From positions 35,875,685 to 35,939,684 of the forward strand of contig OW028578.1 of the NCBI GenBank assembly GCA_932294295.1: a stretch of DNA of 64,000 bases, given 5' to 3'. The notes beneath the pieces were generated by a model, which was not told the origin of the DNA, searched no databases, and saw only the letters and a program-made list of their open reading frames with translations. Made by a program: the position numbers and the translations under genes. Position 1 is the first letter of the stretch, and every line of letters begins with the position of its first letter. The DNA is from Alitta virens. Its lineage: Eukaryota > Annelida > Polychaeta > Phyllodocida > Nereididae. Positions 20,563-32,211 of this stretch are shown here, in pieces.

Positions 20563-20608
20563 TACTACGAGTTGACTACGAGTAACTCGGCTATGTGGGA
20601 ACGGGGCT
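20563..20608. repeat. Right terminal inverted repeat of Harbinger
   Basis: Reverse complement of 15643-15688 with no mismatch; followed by the TTA duplication at 20609-20611. Confidence 0.97.
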
Positions 20609-20612
20609 TTAC

Positions 20613-20654
20613 AGTGAAAATTTGGGTCTGCATCAGTGTCATCTTCGCTGCATT
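20613..20654 (-). CDS. Acidic exon of host gene, donor site hit by Harbinger
   Basis: Acceptor TTTCCTTGTAG on the minus strand opens a 42-bp phase 1-1 exon reading CSEDDTDADPNFH. Removing the transposon and one TTA copy rebuilds CACT then GTAAGTCATAC, a consensus donor. With the transposon present the donor reads GTAAAG, losing the +5 G. The exon joins in phase to the neighbour at 20755 and to the phase-1 exon at 15289. Confidence 0.6.
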
Positions 20655-20754
20655 CTACAAGGAAAGTTAAAGAATATTAACTGCAGAAAATTTTATTTTG
20701 AAATATTTTTCTAAAGGTTAACATAATAAAGTGTCATTAACAGTAAGTTCTTAC

Positions 20755-20814
20755 CCGCACAATACGTGGTTTTGGAAGTGAAGAGGCGCTTTCTTGTCCT
20801 CATAGATGAAGACC
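20755..20814 (-). CDS. Basic exon of host gene, possible start codon
   Basis: Strong acceptor (CTGGTTTGTTTTTAG) and donor GGTAAGAAC on the minus strand; 60 bp, phase 1-1. Reads SSSMRTRKRLFTSKTTYCA. The in-frame ATG could be the translation start if the exon upstream (21474-21563) is untranslated, since that exon has stops in all frames. Confidence 0.55.
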
Positions 20815-21244
20815 CTAAAAACAAACCAGAGAATAACTTAAGGAATTGAGATATGATGGCATTTGAACAATAGATAAGTTTCTTAAGTTATTTTGGAAAG
20901 CATAGCATAGAATGAGCCAGCAGTGTATCATCAATTTAATATTTTCTTAGTGTTCTATGTGTATTTTGCTTCACACCTTGAGGATCATTCCGTTTGATCT
21001 GTGGCATGGAGATAGAAATGATACTGTCAGGTTTCAGAGTTGGAAAATGCAAACAGCCATTTCTTAAAATGACTAGCAGCATTAAATAATAAAAGGCATG
21101 ACAAGTTACTCTGGTCTTAATTTCAATATTTTCCGCTTGATTATGGGTTTTATGTAAGACAGTGTTTCACCTAATGCATATGAAAATGAGCAACATCCCT
21201 GGATTTCTTTCGGATGAGACATTAAATTGGCCTTCCCTTGTATT

Positions 21245-21325
21245 CAGTTTCTATGCTGAGAGAAAATCCCACCCATGGGGTAAGGGTGTAACATGGGTGG
21301 ACTCCTCTCTCTCACCTTATCAATC
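21245..21325 (+). repeat. SINE-like fragment (family B)
   Basis: TTTCTATGCTGAG, AAAATCCCACCCATGGGGTA and CTCACCTTATC match the part of the 34820-35125 copy between its head and its core, and the 32890 copy on the opposite strand. Then it diverges. Confidence 0.5.
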
Positions 21326-21473
21326 AACCCTCGATTGCGGCAAGAACTTGCCCTAGAGCGCTTTCTAAATATATCTATCTATCTGTAACTATTACTCTAG
21401 GATTAACTGGGTTCAATTCTGGATTTGAATAACAGTTTCCACCAACCAAAGAAAGACATTAACTCCTTACATA

Positions 21474-21563
21474 CCTGCTAATGAGTCAAGGGTGGCTTAT
21501 ATCTGGAACGGACGACAGCACCTGTTCTAATGCATGGCTGCCACAAATGTAAAATTTCCCATC
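21474..21563 (-). other. Candidate 5' untranslated exon of host gene
   Basis: Acceptor TTATCTTTGCAG and donor GCAG then GTATGTAAGG on the minus strand delimit 90 bp. All three frames contain a stop, two of them only near the 3' end, so it would be 5' UTR or belong to another transcript. Confidence 0.4.
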
Positions 21564-22020
21564 TGCAAAGATAATATACAACTAGATGTCACACTATACT
21601 GTGGTACAGTGAAATAATTCACCATTATCACCTTCACCCAGATTTAAATTGAGTCTATATTATAATTAAAGTATTCATGTTAATGTTGGCAGGATAAATG
21701 TTACCGAGTCAATTTTAGCTACATGAGCATTTCAGAGCAGTTTACTTCATGATTCCAGGTATACTCTGGATAAAGAGCAATGCATTTTAACAAACTTAAA
21801 AAAAATCAGATGACATGAATTTTTTCAGTTGCTTAATATGTTTATACAAATACCTATGAACAATTCCTAAGCAAAACTAACTGTATTATCTGTTCAGAGA
21901 TCCATGCATTTTTTTATGATTATTCAACAAGATCTAGTGCAGACAAATTATAGTTCCAAAATCATGAGAATTCATTCATATATTGTAGTTCATTAATTTT
22001 CATATTATCCTTCCTAAATG
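21564..22020. other. AT-rich stretch without a supported gene
   Basis: No significant open frame, repeat or splice-site pair noticed. Confidence 0.4.
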
Positions 22021-25000
22021 TTAATGTGCTTACACAGTGTGAGGACACCATCTCTTTCTCACTCTCTCTCCCAATTTATGAAAATGGTTTAATCTCAACC
22101 AAAAGTTTCATTTAGGCTGCATAAGTAAAGTGAAAAAGCTGAAATGACTTCACTCACTGGGGCTCACACAGTCTGAGGTTAAAATTTTAATAACTTCCAC
22201 CACTTCTCACTCAACCTGTCTAACTGTAAAGGATGGCACTAATGGAACACATTTAGATACTCGAAACAGAACACCAACTTACAATGCAAATGATCACTCC
22301 AACGTGGCCAAATGTCCTGCTCACGAGAGCTACACAACTCATACCATTGGCCTGGTACCAGACCATGATTATACCATAATTCACCCCATTCCCCATTCTC
22401 TAACTGGTCTTCAGATAAAAAATATATCAACTTAAAGGATCACATAGTGTTCGCCTTCATTAATAATGGGTTCTGTTTTGAGCAAATCCACCCTATGTCT
22501 CACATTTGTGCTCACTCTGTGTGAGGACACAATATCTCAGTTAAGGATAACTTGTCAATTAACATGAATATCAATAGATGAGGTTTTAATTCATAGATGT
22601 CTTCTTGGACATACCCGACTTACTCATTCACATATTTTGAGCAAGCCAACCACAGTTTGTGAGATGTCAAGTGGTACAAACTAAATTTACTCAACTCAGT
22701 TGTGCTCATACAGAGTGAGGACACTATCTCTCTAATTCTGTCTCACTTCATGAAAATAGATTTATTCTCTTTCAACTTTACAATTATTTCTCTCACTTGT
22801 TTGTACTCAGTGTGAGGCCCTTATCATTCAATTGCCTCACCTACTTTTCATCATAGCCTGTCTGAGTAAATATCTTTTGAATGGTTACTATCTGATGGTT
22901 TTCTTTCATCAAATTAAGTAAGAGATTACTCTGTCTAAAAACAACTAGGTTGAAGGACATCACACTTCTGACCACCTTTCCAGGTGAAAGGATCGCACTA
23001 ACATGACCACCTTTCCTGGTTAAAGGATTGCACCAATTGTTTACCTTCAACAATAATGCAGTTTGTTACTTCTCTGACATATACAGAGTTTGAGGCCACT
23101 GTCTCTCACTAACTAAACATGCATCAAATGACAAAATTACTGCTCCCATCTGTGCTATCATCGTGTCATTATTCTGTGAATTCAACCATTTTTAACTTAT
23201 CAAGTATCAGTATACATAACTATGAATATGTTACTCACTTATATGTCATTATTGTTGTTACCTAGCAAAGTCCATTTCACTATGTTCTAACATAACTAGT
23301 TTGAAGGATTTCACACTTATGACAATCTTTCCAAGGTTACAGGATCATACTAAGTATTCACCTCCAACAATGGGTATTCAGTTTCTAGACAATCTACCGT
23401 TTACCCACTTTTGTGTGAGGACAAAATTTCTCAGTTTTTTACCTTTAATCTTTCATTTTCCTTTCAGAACTCACTAATGCTCACTGTTTATGAGAATACA
23501 TTCACAAATCTACATAAAATTTTATCCTATGCTTCCTAAATGTTCATAATTAATTAAAAACTACTTCTCTCCTTTGTGCTTACACAGTGTGAGGACACTC
23601 TCTTTCTCTCTTAATTCATCAAAATAGTTCAATCTCTATCATCAGTTTCATTTAAAGTGGAATAAAAAATTAAACATTAATGCTTGAACAGTGTGAGGTA
23701 ATCATCTTTCACTTACTTCTCACTCATCCTGTTTCAGTGTAAATAAGTTGTTTATCACTAATCAGATATTATTATTTTGTCGAATTACACAGATTAGCAT
23801 GTCCTAAACTAACTTATTAGAATGATTTCATACTTATGACCATCCTTCCAAGTCAAAGGATCACCCCTACATGACTATCTTTCCTTAAAAAAGCTCACAA
23901 GAGTAACACAAACCGTACCATTGGCCCGGTACCAGACCACGATTTGGCCATAATTGACCTCATTCCCAATTTCGTAAAACTGGTATTCAGATAAAACACC
24001 TATCAGCTTGAAGGATCACATATTTTTCGCCTTCATTAATAATGTGTTCTGTTTTGAGCAAATCCACCCCATGTCTCTCATTTGTGCTCACTCTCTGTGA
24101 GGACACAATCTGGCATTTTTCAATCATATCTATTATCTGCTTTTCCATACTTTCATTTCTCTGCAGAGGTGACAATCCCATAATCACCTTCACACACTTT
24201 TCTCCATGATTTTTTGCGTGCTACAATCTGAAATTACACCTCTCAGTTGTGCTCAAACAGAGTGAAGACACTATCTCTCTAATTCTGTCTCACTTCATGA
24301 AAATAGAATACTCCTTGATCTTTCTAGGCTAAATAAGTTACGTAAAAAAATCTAAAATTATTTCTCTCACTTGTACGTACTCAGTGTGAGGCCCTCATTC
24401 TTAAATTGCCTCACCTACTTTTCATCTAGGTTGTCTGAGTAAATAGCCTAAAATTGATACTCTCTCATCTTTTTCTTTTATCAAATTAAGTGAGCAATTA
24501 GTCTGTCAAAACACAACTAGGTTGAAGGACATCACACCTATGACCACCTTTCCAGGTGAAAGAATCGCACTAATGTGACCACCTTTCCTGGTTAAAGGAT
24601 CGCACCAAGTGTTTACCTTCAACAATAATGCAGTTAGAATGCTACCAAAGTGCAAATAAGTAAATTACTTCTCTGACTCATGCCTACACAGCGTGAGGAC
24701 ACTATCTCTCTCACTAATTCTCCTTTACATATCATAAAAACTATTCATTAATCAAAATATTCTACACAGCATACCCATGTACCATCAATTGCTAAAATTA
24801 CTGCTCTCATTTGTGGTATCATAGTGTGAGTAATGCAACAACTTTTAATTGATCATGTCTGAGTATGTATAACTATCAATATGTCAATCACTTATCTGTC
24901 ATTATTGTTATAATTTTCAATGTAACAATTACAATTACATCACTATTTTTGCTATCTGTAGAGACAATCTCTCAGCTCATTCCTTCAATTCAACCCTGGT

Positions 25001-25960
25001 ACTCAAGCCATAATTAATGACTTAATTCCCTAACTAATTGCTTACAAATTGTGAGGGCACCATCTCTCTGCCACCATCTCTCATATCAAGAATAAATATT
25101 TTTCATAAGTTTCCTTTGCTGCCCATGTTCTGTAAAAATTAGTTCTTTCATTTGTAAAGTCATTATCCTTGAGGTACCTTAACCATTTTCCATTTAACCT
25201 GTCTTAGTATCAATATGTTACTGACTCATCTGTTACGTTTTGTCGAATTAAATGAGAGCAAAATCATCTATCTTTGCCATTTTCATGAGATACATTTGCT
25301 TAATTGATTTCATTTCAGACAACCAAAGTTCAAATAACTAAAATAACCTCTCGTACTTGTCCTCACACATTGTGAGGACACTGTCTTTTACTTCATAAAA
25401 ATCAATTTTCTGTCATATATTCCATTCTATTTCAGACTGCAAAGTCTAAATGACTATTTTCTCGAAATACATGAAGGCAAAGTGTATTTGTATGTCCTAA
25501 TAAACTAGTTAGAAGGATATCACTTATGGCCGCCTTTCCCAGTTAAGAATCACTCCAAGTGTTCATCTTGAATGTTAGTGTATTGTGTTTCTATGTATTA
25601 ATTCCTACCTACTTGTCTCACGTGTTCACACTGTGTGGGAGAATGCAACTTCTACTTGAATTTATTAAACCTTTTCATTCAATTTCCTTAACTTCTTGAC
25701 AGACCCTGAATTCATACTTATAGTTCATTTTATTCTACACTAGTGTAAATAACTAAACTTCTGGCATGTGTGCTTACACAGTGTGAGGACACTCTCTGAC
25801 ACTCTCTCATAGGTTGCCAGTATGAAAATTGTTAAAATGAATATTTTCTCAAACTACACTGCAGTTAAGTATATTTCACCACCCTAATAAACCAGTTTTA
25901 AGGATATCACTTACAAGGTAAATAACTCCTACACATATTTCTCGTTTTATGTTTACTCTG
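22020..25960. repeat. Degenerate array of TGTGAGGACAC modules with ~1.57 kb higher-order period
   Basis: The motif CACAGTGTGAGGACAC or a near variant recurs about every 100-250 bp (for example near 22037, 22520, 22707, 23413, 23596, 24087, 24688, 25360, 25770), usually followed by an ATCTCTCTC-like tract. Longer segments also recur: a block with GGTACCAGACCA at 22354 and 23928 (1,574 bp apart), TGACCACCTTTCC blocks near 22970 and 24545, and GTACTCAGTGTGAGGCCCT near 22803 and 24374. This implies tandem duplication of a ~1.57 kb unit that itself grew from ~150-bp modules. No gene is supported inside it. Confidence 0.8.
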
Positions 25961-27019
25961 CACGAAAAAACAATTTCTAACTTCAAGTATTTAAATTCAT
26001 TTTGGGTACCCGTTGACTCTCAATCACCAGTTAATGAGAAACATTGTATCCTATTCCATTAAAATTATTTCCTGGAAAAATATCAAACAAAATAAAATAT
26101 CTTCACTTTTAACAATGGTTAACATCTGTGTTGCTCATCTTGAGTACGAGTATTTAAGATTTGGTGCTCATCCTGACAAAAGGACAAATACAATTTCTGT
26201 TGTTTACTTGATAATACCAAAGAATGAGACATTTAAATTAACATTAGTAAGAGCACCAGAAATTTGAATGAGGCCATGTCAGCCTGCTCAGTGCATGAGA
26301 GCGGTACCTTCTTATTATGTCTTGACAACACCTGCTGGATGTTAAAATGAAAGTAAAAAACTTAAATTTAAGCACTTGGGGACTAGGGTTGCAGGTTTTC
26401 ACGGAATTTGGTCCTCAATGAAGTAGGTACACTAACTCACACCTTGTGGCAATTGAGAAGTTTCCCTCCATAATGCATTGTGAAAAAGAATTTGTGATAG
26501 CTCACACATTCCTGACAAACTAGTTCACAAGCCACCAAAACCATGATTCAACTGTACCAGACATCATAAATACTTGAATATGAAGGCCCTGAATGCCTTT
26601 GATCAATTGATGACAGAAAGAAACAGAAATAAACTCACCTTCTTGTAAAGTGCAGCTCCTCCACAGACAAAATGGCTGCCTTGCTGCCCAGCCTCACTTT
26701 GGTGTGAGGACCAATCTCTCATATGTTGGTGAGGACACTTTCAAATTATCTCTGACATGCTCAGTCCATGCCTATTCAAATATTTGAATTATAGAGGGCA
26801 GCAGTGCATATAAGTGAGATAAGCACGGAAGATGGTCATGTTCACAGTGAAATTGTCCTCAGAGTCTGATTTTTTGTATCTAGGTGTTTCATATGAAAAA
26901 TATTCAAAATAGACAACCGTAACTGTGAGGACAGGGGGTTTGTCCTCACAATCCAATTTCGTCCTCCCAGAAAGGGTCGTAGGCAATAAAATGTGCTCAC
27001 AACCCAGGGATGTTCAGCA
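25961..27019. other. Stretch with dispersed GTGAGGAC motifs, no supported gene
   Basis: An 84-codon ATG frame at 26013-26267 (+) has no domain or splice context and is not called. GTGAGGAC motifs recur near 26703, 26733 and 26925. A perfect 10-bp hairpin (TGTGAGGACA ... TGTCCTCACA) spans 26924-26950. Confidence 0.5.
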
Positions 27020-27118
27020 CTCTCTCTGCCAATCTCTATCTCTCCCTCTCTCTCTTCTATCTCTCGACCTTTCGATATCTCTCTCTGTCTATCTCCCCTT
27101 TTCTCTCTCTCTCTGGCA
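27020..27118. repeat. CT-rich microsatellite
   Basis: Degenerate TCTC/TATC run abutting the 3' part of the SLC16-like exon. It extends that frame artificially with Arg/Glu residues. Confidence 0.9.
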
Positions 27119-27470
27119 GCTCCTTGAGGCTGGTTATTAAAGTCCGCAGTGACTTTTTGATATTTGTCATAAACGAAGCAGAATTCTTTACGCGAACTTC
27201 GCTGTAGTTTTCAACGCAATAACCCATCAGATTTGTGGGTTTTTTCAGCAACCAAGCCAAAGGTATCCCATTCAGATTTATGGCTCCCATGAGAAGTAAA
27301 GTCCCACGCCATGCAAATGTATCCATAAGCCATCGTATCAGGACAGCGAAGATGAATACACTGACCGAAGAACCAGCGGTCACTATTCCAGAAGCCAAAG
27401 CACAACGCTTCGTAAAGTACTGTTGCACCACCACGACACATGGGAACAAATTGTAGAGCCAATCCGAGAC
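27113..27470 (-). pseudogene. SLC16-like (monocarboxylate transporter) exon with a frameshift
   Basis: On the minus strand, after acceptor ATTTAAACAG at 27471, the frame reads LGLALQFVP, then the MCT-like sequence continues one frame over as CVVVVQQYFTKRCALASG, with TAGSSVSVFIFAVLIRW, AWRGTLLLMGAINLNG and a Lys-rich loop. These correspond to transmembrane segments 4-6 of the 12-helix SLC16 major-facilitator fold and the start of the central loop. The jump between frames at the CCC-A-TGT position fits a single extra base. No donor is seen before the GA-rich run. It is either a decayed copy or a real exon with a sequencing or assembly error. No other SLC16 exon was found in the window. Confidence 0.75.
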
Positions 27471-27479
27471 CTGTTTAAA

Positions 27480-28060
27480 TAAATAATAATATAATCAAAA
27501 CATAATCAAAATCCATCATTATACCCTTTAACTCCATCATGAGTGCAATATATGTCCTTGCATAACATGATTAGCATAATAAATCGAACTGGTAAATTTC
27601 CGCATTGGGTTTTAACCAACAAAAATTTCCCTACTACTGCGGATATAATTTTATCCACACACTACGTAGTAAATAAAATCAAACATTTAGAGTCAGTGAC
27701 TAATATATTCAATGGCTGTATAACCATTTATGTACAGTACTAGGTATAGTATAGCTACATAGGCATATAACCAGGGTGTGCATTGCATAGAGCCCTGTGT
27801 TGGCCAGTGGGGTTTGATCTTGAGATAGTGTTACCACCCTCCCACAAGGAGGCCTAGGACTTCGAAGGGCTTTTAAAAAGTTAGAAAGAGCTGTGACCTA
27901 CGAAAGTCATGTGACTACTTTCAAAAATTGTTCTAAATAATGCTGACACATACCTAATCACACACCAGGATTTTATTTTTCATAATTTACAACCCACGCC
28001 ATAAAACAGTGATTCTTATCTTATTACATGGTTTTGATTTAGATTTTTTATCTGTTCCAG
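27480..28060. other. Unique AT-rich stretch, no supported gene
   Basis: A 66-codon frame at 27543-27743 has no support. The last 20 bp are a pyrimidine tract and acceptor for the exon at 28061. Confidence 0.4.
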
Positions 28061-28195
28061 ATTAAAGATACCCCAGACAGCATTCAAAATCTTATCAACG
28101 TCGGCGTAATATCAGCGATTTCAAAACGAAACAACAGGACTTTTTTTTACTATGTAGCAAGACAAATAAGAATGGCTCTCAAAGATAAAATTTAA
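28061..28195 (+). CDS. Candidate terminal exon, unassigned
   Basis: Acceptor TTTTTTATCTGTTCCAG at 28060 opens 44 codons, beginning IKDTPDSIQNLINVGVISAI and ending RMALKDKI with TAA at 28193-28195. AATAAA follows 7 bp later, overlapping a second one. No upstream exon or family is recognised. The signals around it make a real last exon plausible, though its length alone could arise by chance. Confidence 0.35.
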   Translation: MKDTPDSIQNLINVGVISAISKRNNRTFFYYVARQIRMALKDKI

Positions 28196-28201
28196 ATTTG
28201 A

Positions 28202-28207
28202 AATAAA
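28202..28207 (+). terminator. Poly(A) signal AATAAA
   Basis: Directly after the stop of the candidate exon at 28061-28195; a second AATAAA starts a few bases later. Confidence 0.35.
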
Positions 28208-28375
28208 AATAAATATAGAAGGTACAAATTGATGGTAGACTACATATCAAAGGTCTTATAAAATCGATTGGCCCAGACGCTTACTGTTGCCAAAACTAGA
28301 CATTTAGAAAAGTGCTTGTTTACAAACCAACCACCTTACATAAATCAATTAATAAAATATTGCCACCGATAGAAC

Positions 28376-28505
28376 CGATCAGGACAGGCAGCTGCCAAGG
28401 CCATAAGGCGACGATGAAGCAACCTTCTAACATTGGCTAGATTTGTCCCCAGGACTCAGCGGTTGGCAGCCCAGCACTCTACCACTGAGCTAGGCCTCTG
28501 CTCTC
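28376..28505 (-). mobile_element. tRNA-derived SINE (family A), short copy
   Basis: On the minus strand GGCCTAGCTCAGTGGTAGAG (A box at 28477-28492) begins a tRNA-like head with a degraded B box near 28440-28450, followed by a body related to the neighbouring copy (CAGGACAGG, CATAAGGCGACGATGAAG on the plus strand). Confidence 0.8.
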
Positions 28506-28569
28506 TAGTAAATTTTGTTTAAATTTTTTTTTATATAAACGATTATATCAGATTTTATGTATTTATTAT

Positions 28570-28800
28570 TAACAGTGCCCATGAGGGCTTTAGCCACACA
28601 ATGAGTGTGGGTCGAGGTGCCTGCTTTATGTCCTGTATTTCTGCACCTGATGGGCTAATTAGGACAGGTAGGGACCATGGCAATGAGATGAAGGATGAAA
28701 CAGCCATCCAACTTAGGCCACACCGGGAATCGAACCAGGGACCCTGTGGTTGGAAGCCCAGAGCCCTACCATTGAGCTAGGCCCCCGCCCCGGAAGAAAC
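28570..28800 (-). mobile_element. tRNA-derived SINE (family A), well-preserved head
   Basis: Minus strand: A box TAGCTCAATGGTAGGGC (28763-28779), B box GGTTCGATTCC (28726-28736), tRNA-like head of about 75 bp, then a body containing TATTTCTGCACCTGATGGGC on the plus strand. The body resembles the core inside each unit of the 1-9.7 kb array. Confidence 0.88.
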
Positions 28801-29181
28801 AACGTACAGCAAGCAAGAATTCCATTAATTAATACAAATAAATGGCTATCTAGTTCCCTTGACAGATGAAACAGTTTGGTATTATACAAACTATGTCATA
28901 TGGATTTAAAAAATTACTTTTTACTTTAGGGGTAAAGACTTTTTCAGAGAAGTTAAGAATTCTTTTCAAGTCAGTTGTCAGGTCACTCCAAACACAACCT
29001 CTCTTGTGGACCAAGATGCTTTTTTAGTATTCATATGGTATATTAGGAACATGAATATCAGTGTGTGATCGTGTAACATGAGCATAAATGTCAGAATTTG
29101 AGGGAAATAAGGAATATATTTCGGGAAGGAGTTTTACGGATTGCATTATGGTACTTTGCAGCACTTCAACCTATAGAGTCC
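28801..29181. other. AT-rich stretch, no supported gene
   Basis: Would be the 3' flank or 3' UTR of the minus-strand exon at 29182; no canonical poly(A) hexamer on that strand was seen. Confidence 0.4.
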
Positions 29182-29439
29182 CTAGACTGGTTTTGAAATG
29201 CAGTAAACTTGTGCACCATATTCTATGCATTTGACAAGCAAACCTTCATAAACATCCGTTGGCTCAGTGACTCGAATGCGCACAAAACCTGGGTAAGTTT
29301 GTGATGAGTCGACATAGAAGATGGCATTGTTTTCAACAGCCTGCTCATAACTGTTGTAAATTTCAATGTTTTCTATCATTAATTGGTCATCATCTGCATC
29401 TTCCATGTTGATAATGCCACCTTCATTAACATGGTACAT
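29182..29439 (-). CDS. Terminal coding exon, unassigned protein
   Basis: Minus strand: acceptor TGTCTTCCACAG, then 85 codons ending in TAG at 29182. Sequence features include EDADDDQLMIENIEIYNSY, then VDSSQTYPGFVRIRVTEP and the C-terminus YCISKPV. It is acidic at first and beta-strand-like later, with no membrane segment. The exon begins ATGTAC, so the first codon may be an internal Met or a start. I do not recognise the family and found no convincing upstream exon. Confidence 0.5.
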   Translation of the reverse strand: MYHVNEGGIINMEDADDDQLMIENIEIYNSYEQAVENNAIFYVDSSQTYPGFVRIRVTEPTDVYEGLLVKCIEYGAQVYCISKPV

Positions 29440-29879
29440 CTGTGGAAGACACAGTCCTTCAGCCTAACCACCCGATATGAGTTTCACACAATACATGACA
29501 TCCCCAAAAAATCCACTTTCCGTTTCTGTTCTATTTGCTTAGCTATATGTATTGGAATGAAATGACTGATGGCGTATGTCATGATGATGTCATAGCAGGA
29601 TCACGACATGCAATGAGCTTGTCTTAGTCAGTCTGGCTTTGAGCATTCCCCATGGTTGTGGTTTGAAATGTTGATCAGTGTTTCATTGCATTCTGCAACA
29701 AAAAAGGTGATATAAATAAATGAAAAGTATGAAAATTACGCTTATTTTCAACCATATTACTTATAATCAAAAATTACATTAAGTTTCCTGAGAACAACAA
29801 AAACATGCTTGACTGCTTGTTCTTAGAAATACTAGATTACAGAAACTGTAATCAAAAACTGTAATCAGCAAGATGATAA

Positions 29880-30190
29880 GAACATTGTACTTAGTGTGAT
29901 CTATCATTCACCCCAAATTTTCCAAGTATTAATAAAAAAAATGGGTCTAGTTTACTTGACATCATTAGCAACGAAAACAAAATCATTTGGAACTCACAGG
30001 TGATTTAAATATTGACTTACTTCAAATTAATTTCAACAGCCACGCTACAAATTACCTCGACTTATTGATATCCAGCAACCTTCCCCACAAGACAATCCTT
30101 CCCACCCGAGTCACTTACTCCACTGCTTCCCTGATTAACTACATTTTTTCCAATGTACTTTATAGCTGCACTGTTTATCAAAATCGCAAG
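29880..30190 (+). pseudogene. Non-LTR retrotransposon endonuclease remnant
   Basis: Reads LTGDLNIDLL, then TNYLDLLISSNLPHKTIL, PTRVT and ASLINYIFSN, the GDFNIDLL...PTRIT...LIDNIF signature of APE-type LINE endonucleases. Upstream, a damaged stretch near 29895 resembles the IYHSP segment of the same domain. The reverse transcriptase is absent; a 5'-truncated or internally decayed fragment. Confidence 0.8.
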
Positions 30191-30199
30191 TGTCTAGGA

Positions 30200-32160
30200 A
30201 TATATCAACTTATTTAAAATTTCGTTAATAAATCAAAACATACTAAATTTATATCAGCTAGACAGTCTATCAGGCATTAATTGAAAAAAAATTAATCAGA
30301 AATTGAAAGAAAACCCAGAACGAAACATTGGAAACACTGGAAATGGCGTCATAACCCATTTTATATTGAATTTGCTGTGCAAAAATGTGCACATTCTTGG
30401 ATATTGCAGTATAACTGATATGTATCAAAACAAATCTTGCGAACCATGTTTATTTTGAATGCGATCATTAGTGATTTGTTGAAATCTATAACTACTGAAC
30501 ATTTTGAAATCTTAAAAGAATCATTCCAAGAATAACTTGAAGAAAAATTAAATTTGTAAGGTATTTATCTTTTTTTTTTTATCAATGTGCGAATATATCA
30601 TACTTGTGCAACTATGCAATTATCAGCCATTGATTATCTAAATCATATATTTAACTTTTGGGTAATCAAGAATCGTTCCTTGACATGTTTTGAAGAATTA
30701 AGGTTTTTATTGTTTTTATGTATTAAAGTATAAAAAAAAACCTATGCTATTGCTGTTATGTAGCGTATTGTAATTTTTCTTAAAGATTATAAGTTTATAA
30801 CTATCAGGTTCATTTATTTTACTTCAAATACATACATATATTATAAAATCAAAATCACAAAACTCACATTTAATATCTAATGTGAGGAGACCCCACTAAG
30901 AAGGTATGCATTCGCTATTGTGGAGCCACCTACAGGGATTCAAGATAAACATAATATTTTATATACTATTTCAAATTAACAAAAAAATATATATAAACAG
31001 CACTTCATCAATGATGACATATATGGAGGGTGCTGCATTCATTGGTGCTTACGGCAAATAAACTAACATTACCATTTTATCAATAATCAAAACACAGCTC
31101 CTTTAGTTTTCGTCCAATTTTCAAAATTCCAAATTTATTTTGTACATTAATGTAGGTGTTTCGCTTGTAGCAAGTATTTGAAACCATTCCGACCTCAAGT
31201 TTTCCTAAACGACTCCGAAATCGCGAATCAGCGACACTAATTATAACGTTGTAATGCCAATTTGCTTACCAAACATACCAGTAACTGTTCTGGTCAGCGT
31301 GATTAGTTTTTGCCAAATAAGCTAAATAACCTGCCAAAAAACATTTGTCAAAGGTATTGTAGTTAAAAGTTGTCAATGTGAAACTAATTATAAAATATTG
31401 CAGCATGATTCTTCAATCATTTTAGGTATGCATTTAATTAATATTTTCCCAACACTCCCTGATAATATGATGCAAACGTTTTGTGCTTGTAGGGCTGGTA
31501 TTGCATGCAATGAAATTCGTAACATTTTGAGAATTAAAATTCATTTAAATATATTTTTCAAAATTTGGTAACTTTTTTGTCATATTCTTTGTATATAAGA
31601 TTTACAATGAGAAAAATGAAAAACCCAAATATATATTTTCCCAAACCACGTCTCAACTGCTGTTATACGTATGTAATGTTATTAAGCTGTGAAAATGTCA
31701 CAATCATACCACTTTCACTTTCAAAACTTCAGCTTGACTTTCATTTTATACTTCTTTTTATATGTTTTATCATTTCCATATTTGTGAGTTTATGTCACAG
31801 CGAAAAAATAAGTACAATACACTCCCAAACCCATCAAGGATTTGTAAGTCACTGAACATATATCATATTTATCAGAAAATAATATTTTTTGAGGACTGAT
31901 AAGCTATGATAATTATGATCTATAATAAACAACAACGCACATTGCAGAAATTTGTGAGGATATGGGTCTTCTGAAAAATATAGCACAATAACATATTAAA
32001 ATTGTCCAATTATATATATATGATTTTTTCATGCACGGTATAGATATGGGAATATCTATATAGATCTATAGATATAATATAACAATTATATGTACAGTAG
32101 TAATATATGATTAAAATTTAAGAATTAAATGTTAAATAGGCATAAAATATCGGATACAAA
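30200..32160. other. AT-rich stretch, no supported gene
   Basis: Contains a small palindrome (ACTCACATT ... AATGTGAG near 30865-30890) and short TA runs. A 96-codon frame at 31565-31855 (+) is low-complexity hydrophobic and unsupported. Confidence 0.5.
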
Positions 32161-32211
32161 TATAAGCCTAAAGATATATTTACATTTGTACATGGCCAAT
32201 TGTGCCATGGG

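Larger units (their letters stand above)
15643..20608. mobile_element. PIF/Harbinger DNA transposon, nearly intact
   Basis: A 4,966-bp element bounded by a 3-bp TTA target-site duplication (15640-15642 and 20609-20611), typical of PIF/Harbinger. The terminal inverted repeats are perfect over 46 bp and start AGCCCCGTTCCCACATAGCC. Inside, two convergent genes encode a MADF/Myb-like protein (+) and a DDE transposase (-), the standard two-gene layout of the superfamily. Subterminal regions on both sides carry 21-bp repeats centred on CTCGCCGAG or CTCGGCGAG. The perfect repeats and open genes indicate a recent insertion. It interrupts a minus-strand host gene at a 5' splice site. Confidence 0.96.

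Noticed and set aside
26013..26267. 84-codon ATG frame in the TGTGAGGACAC region flank
   Set aside because: No domain, no splice or poly(A) context.
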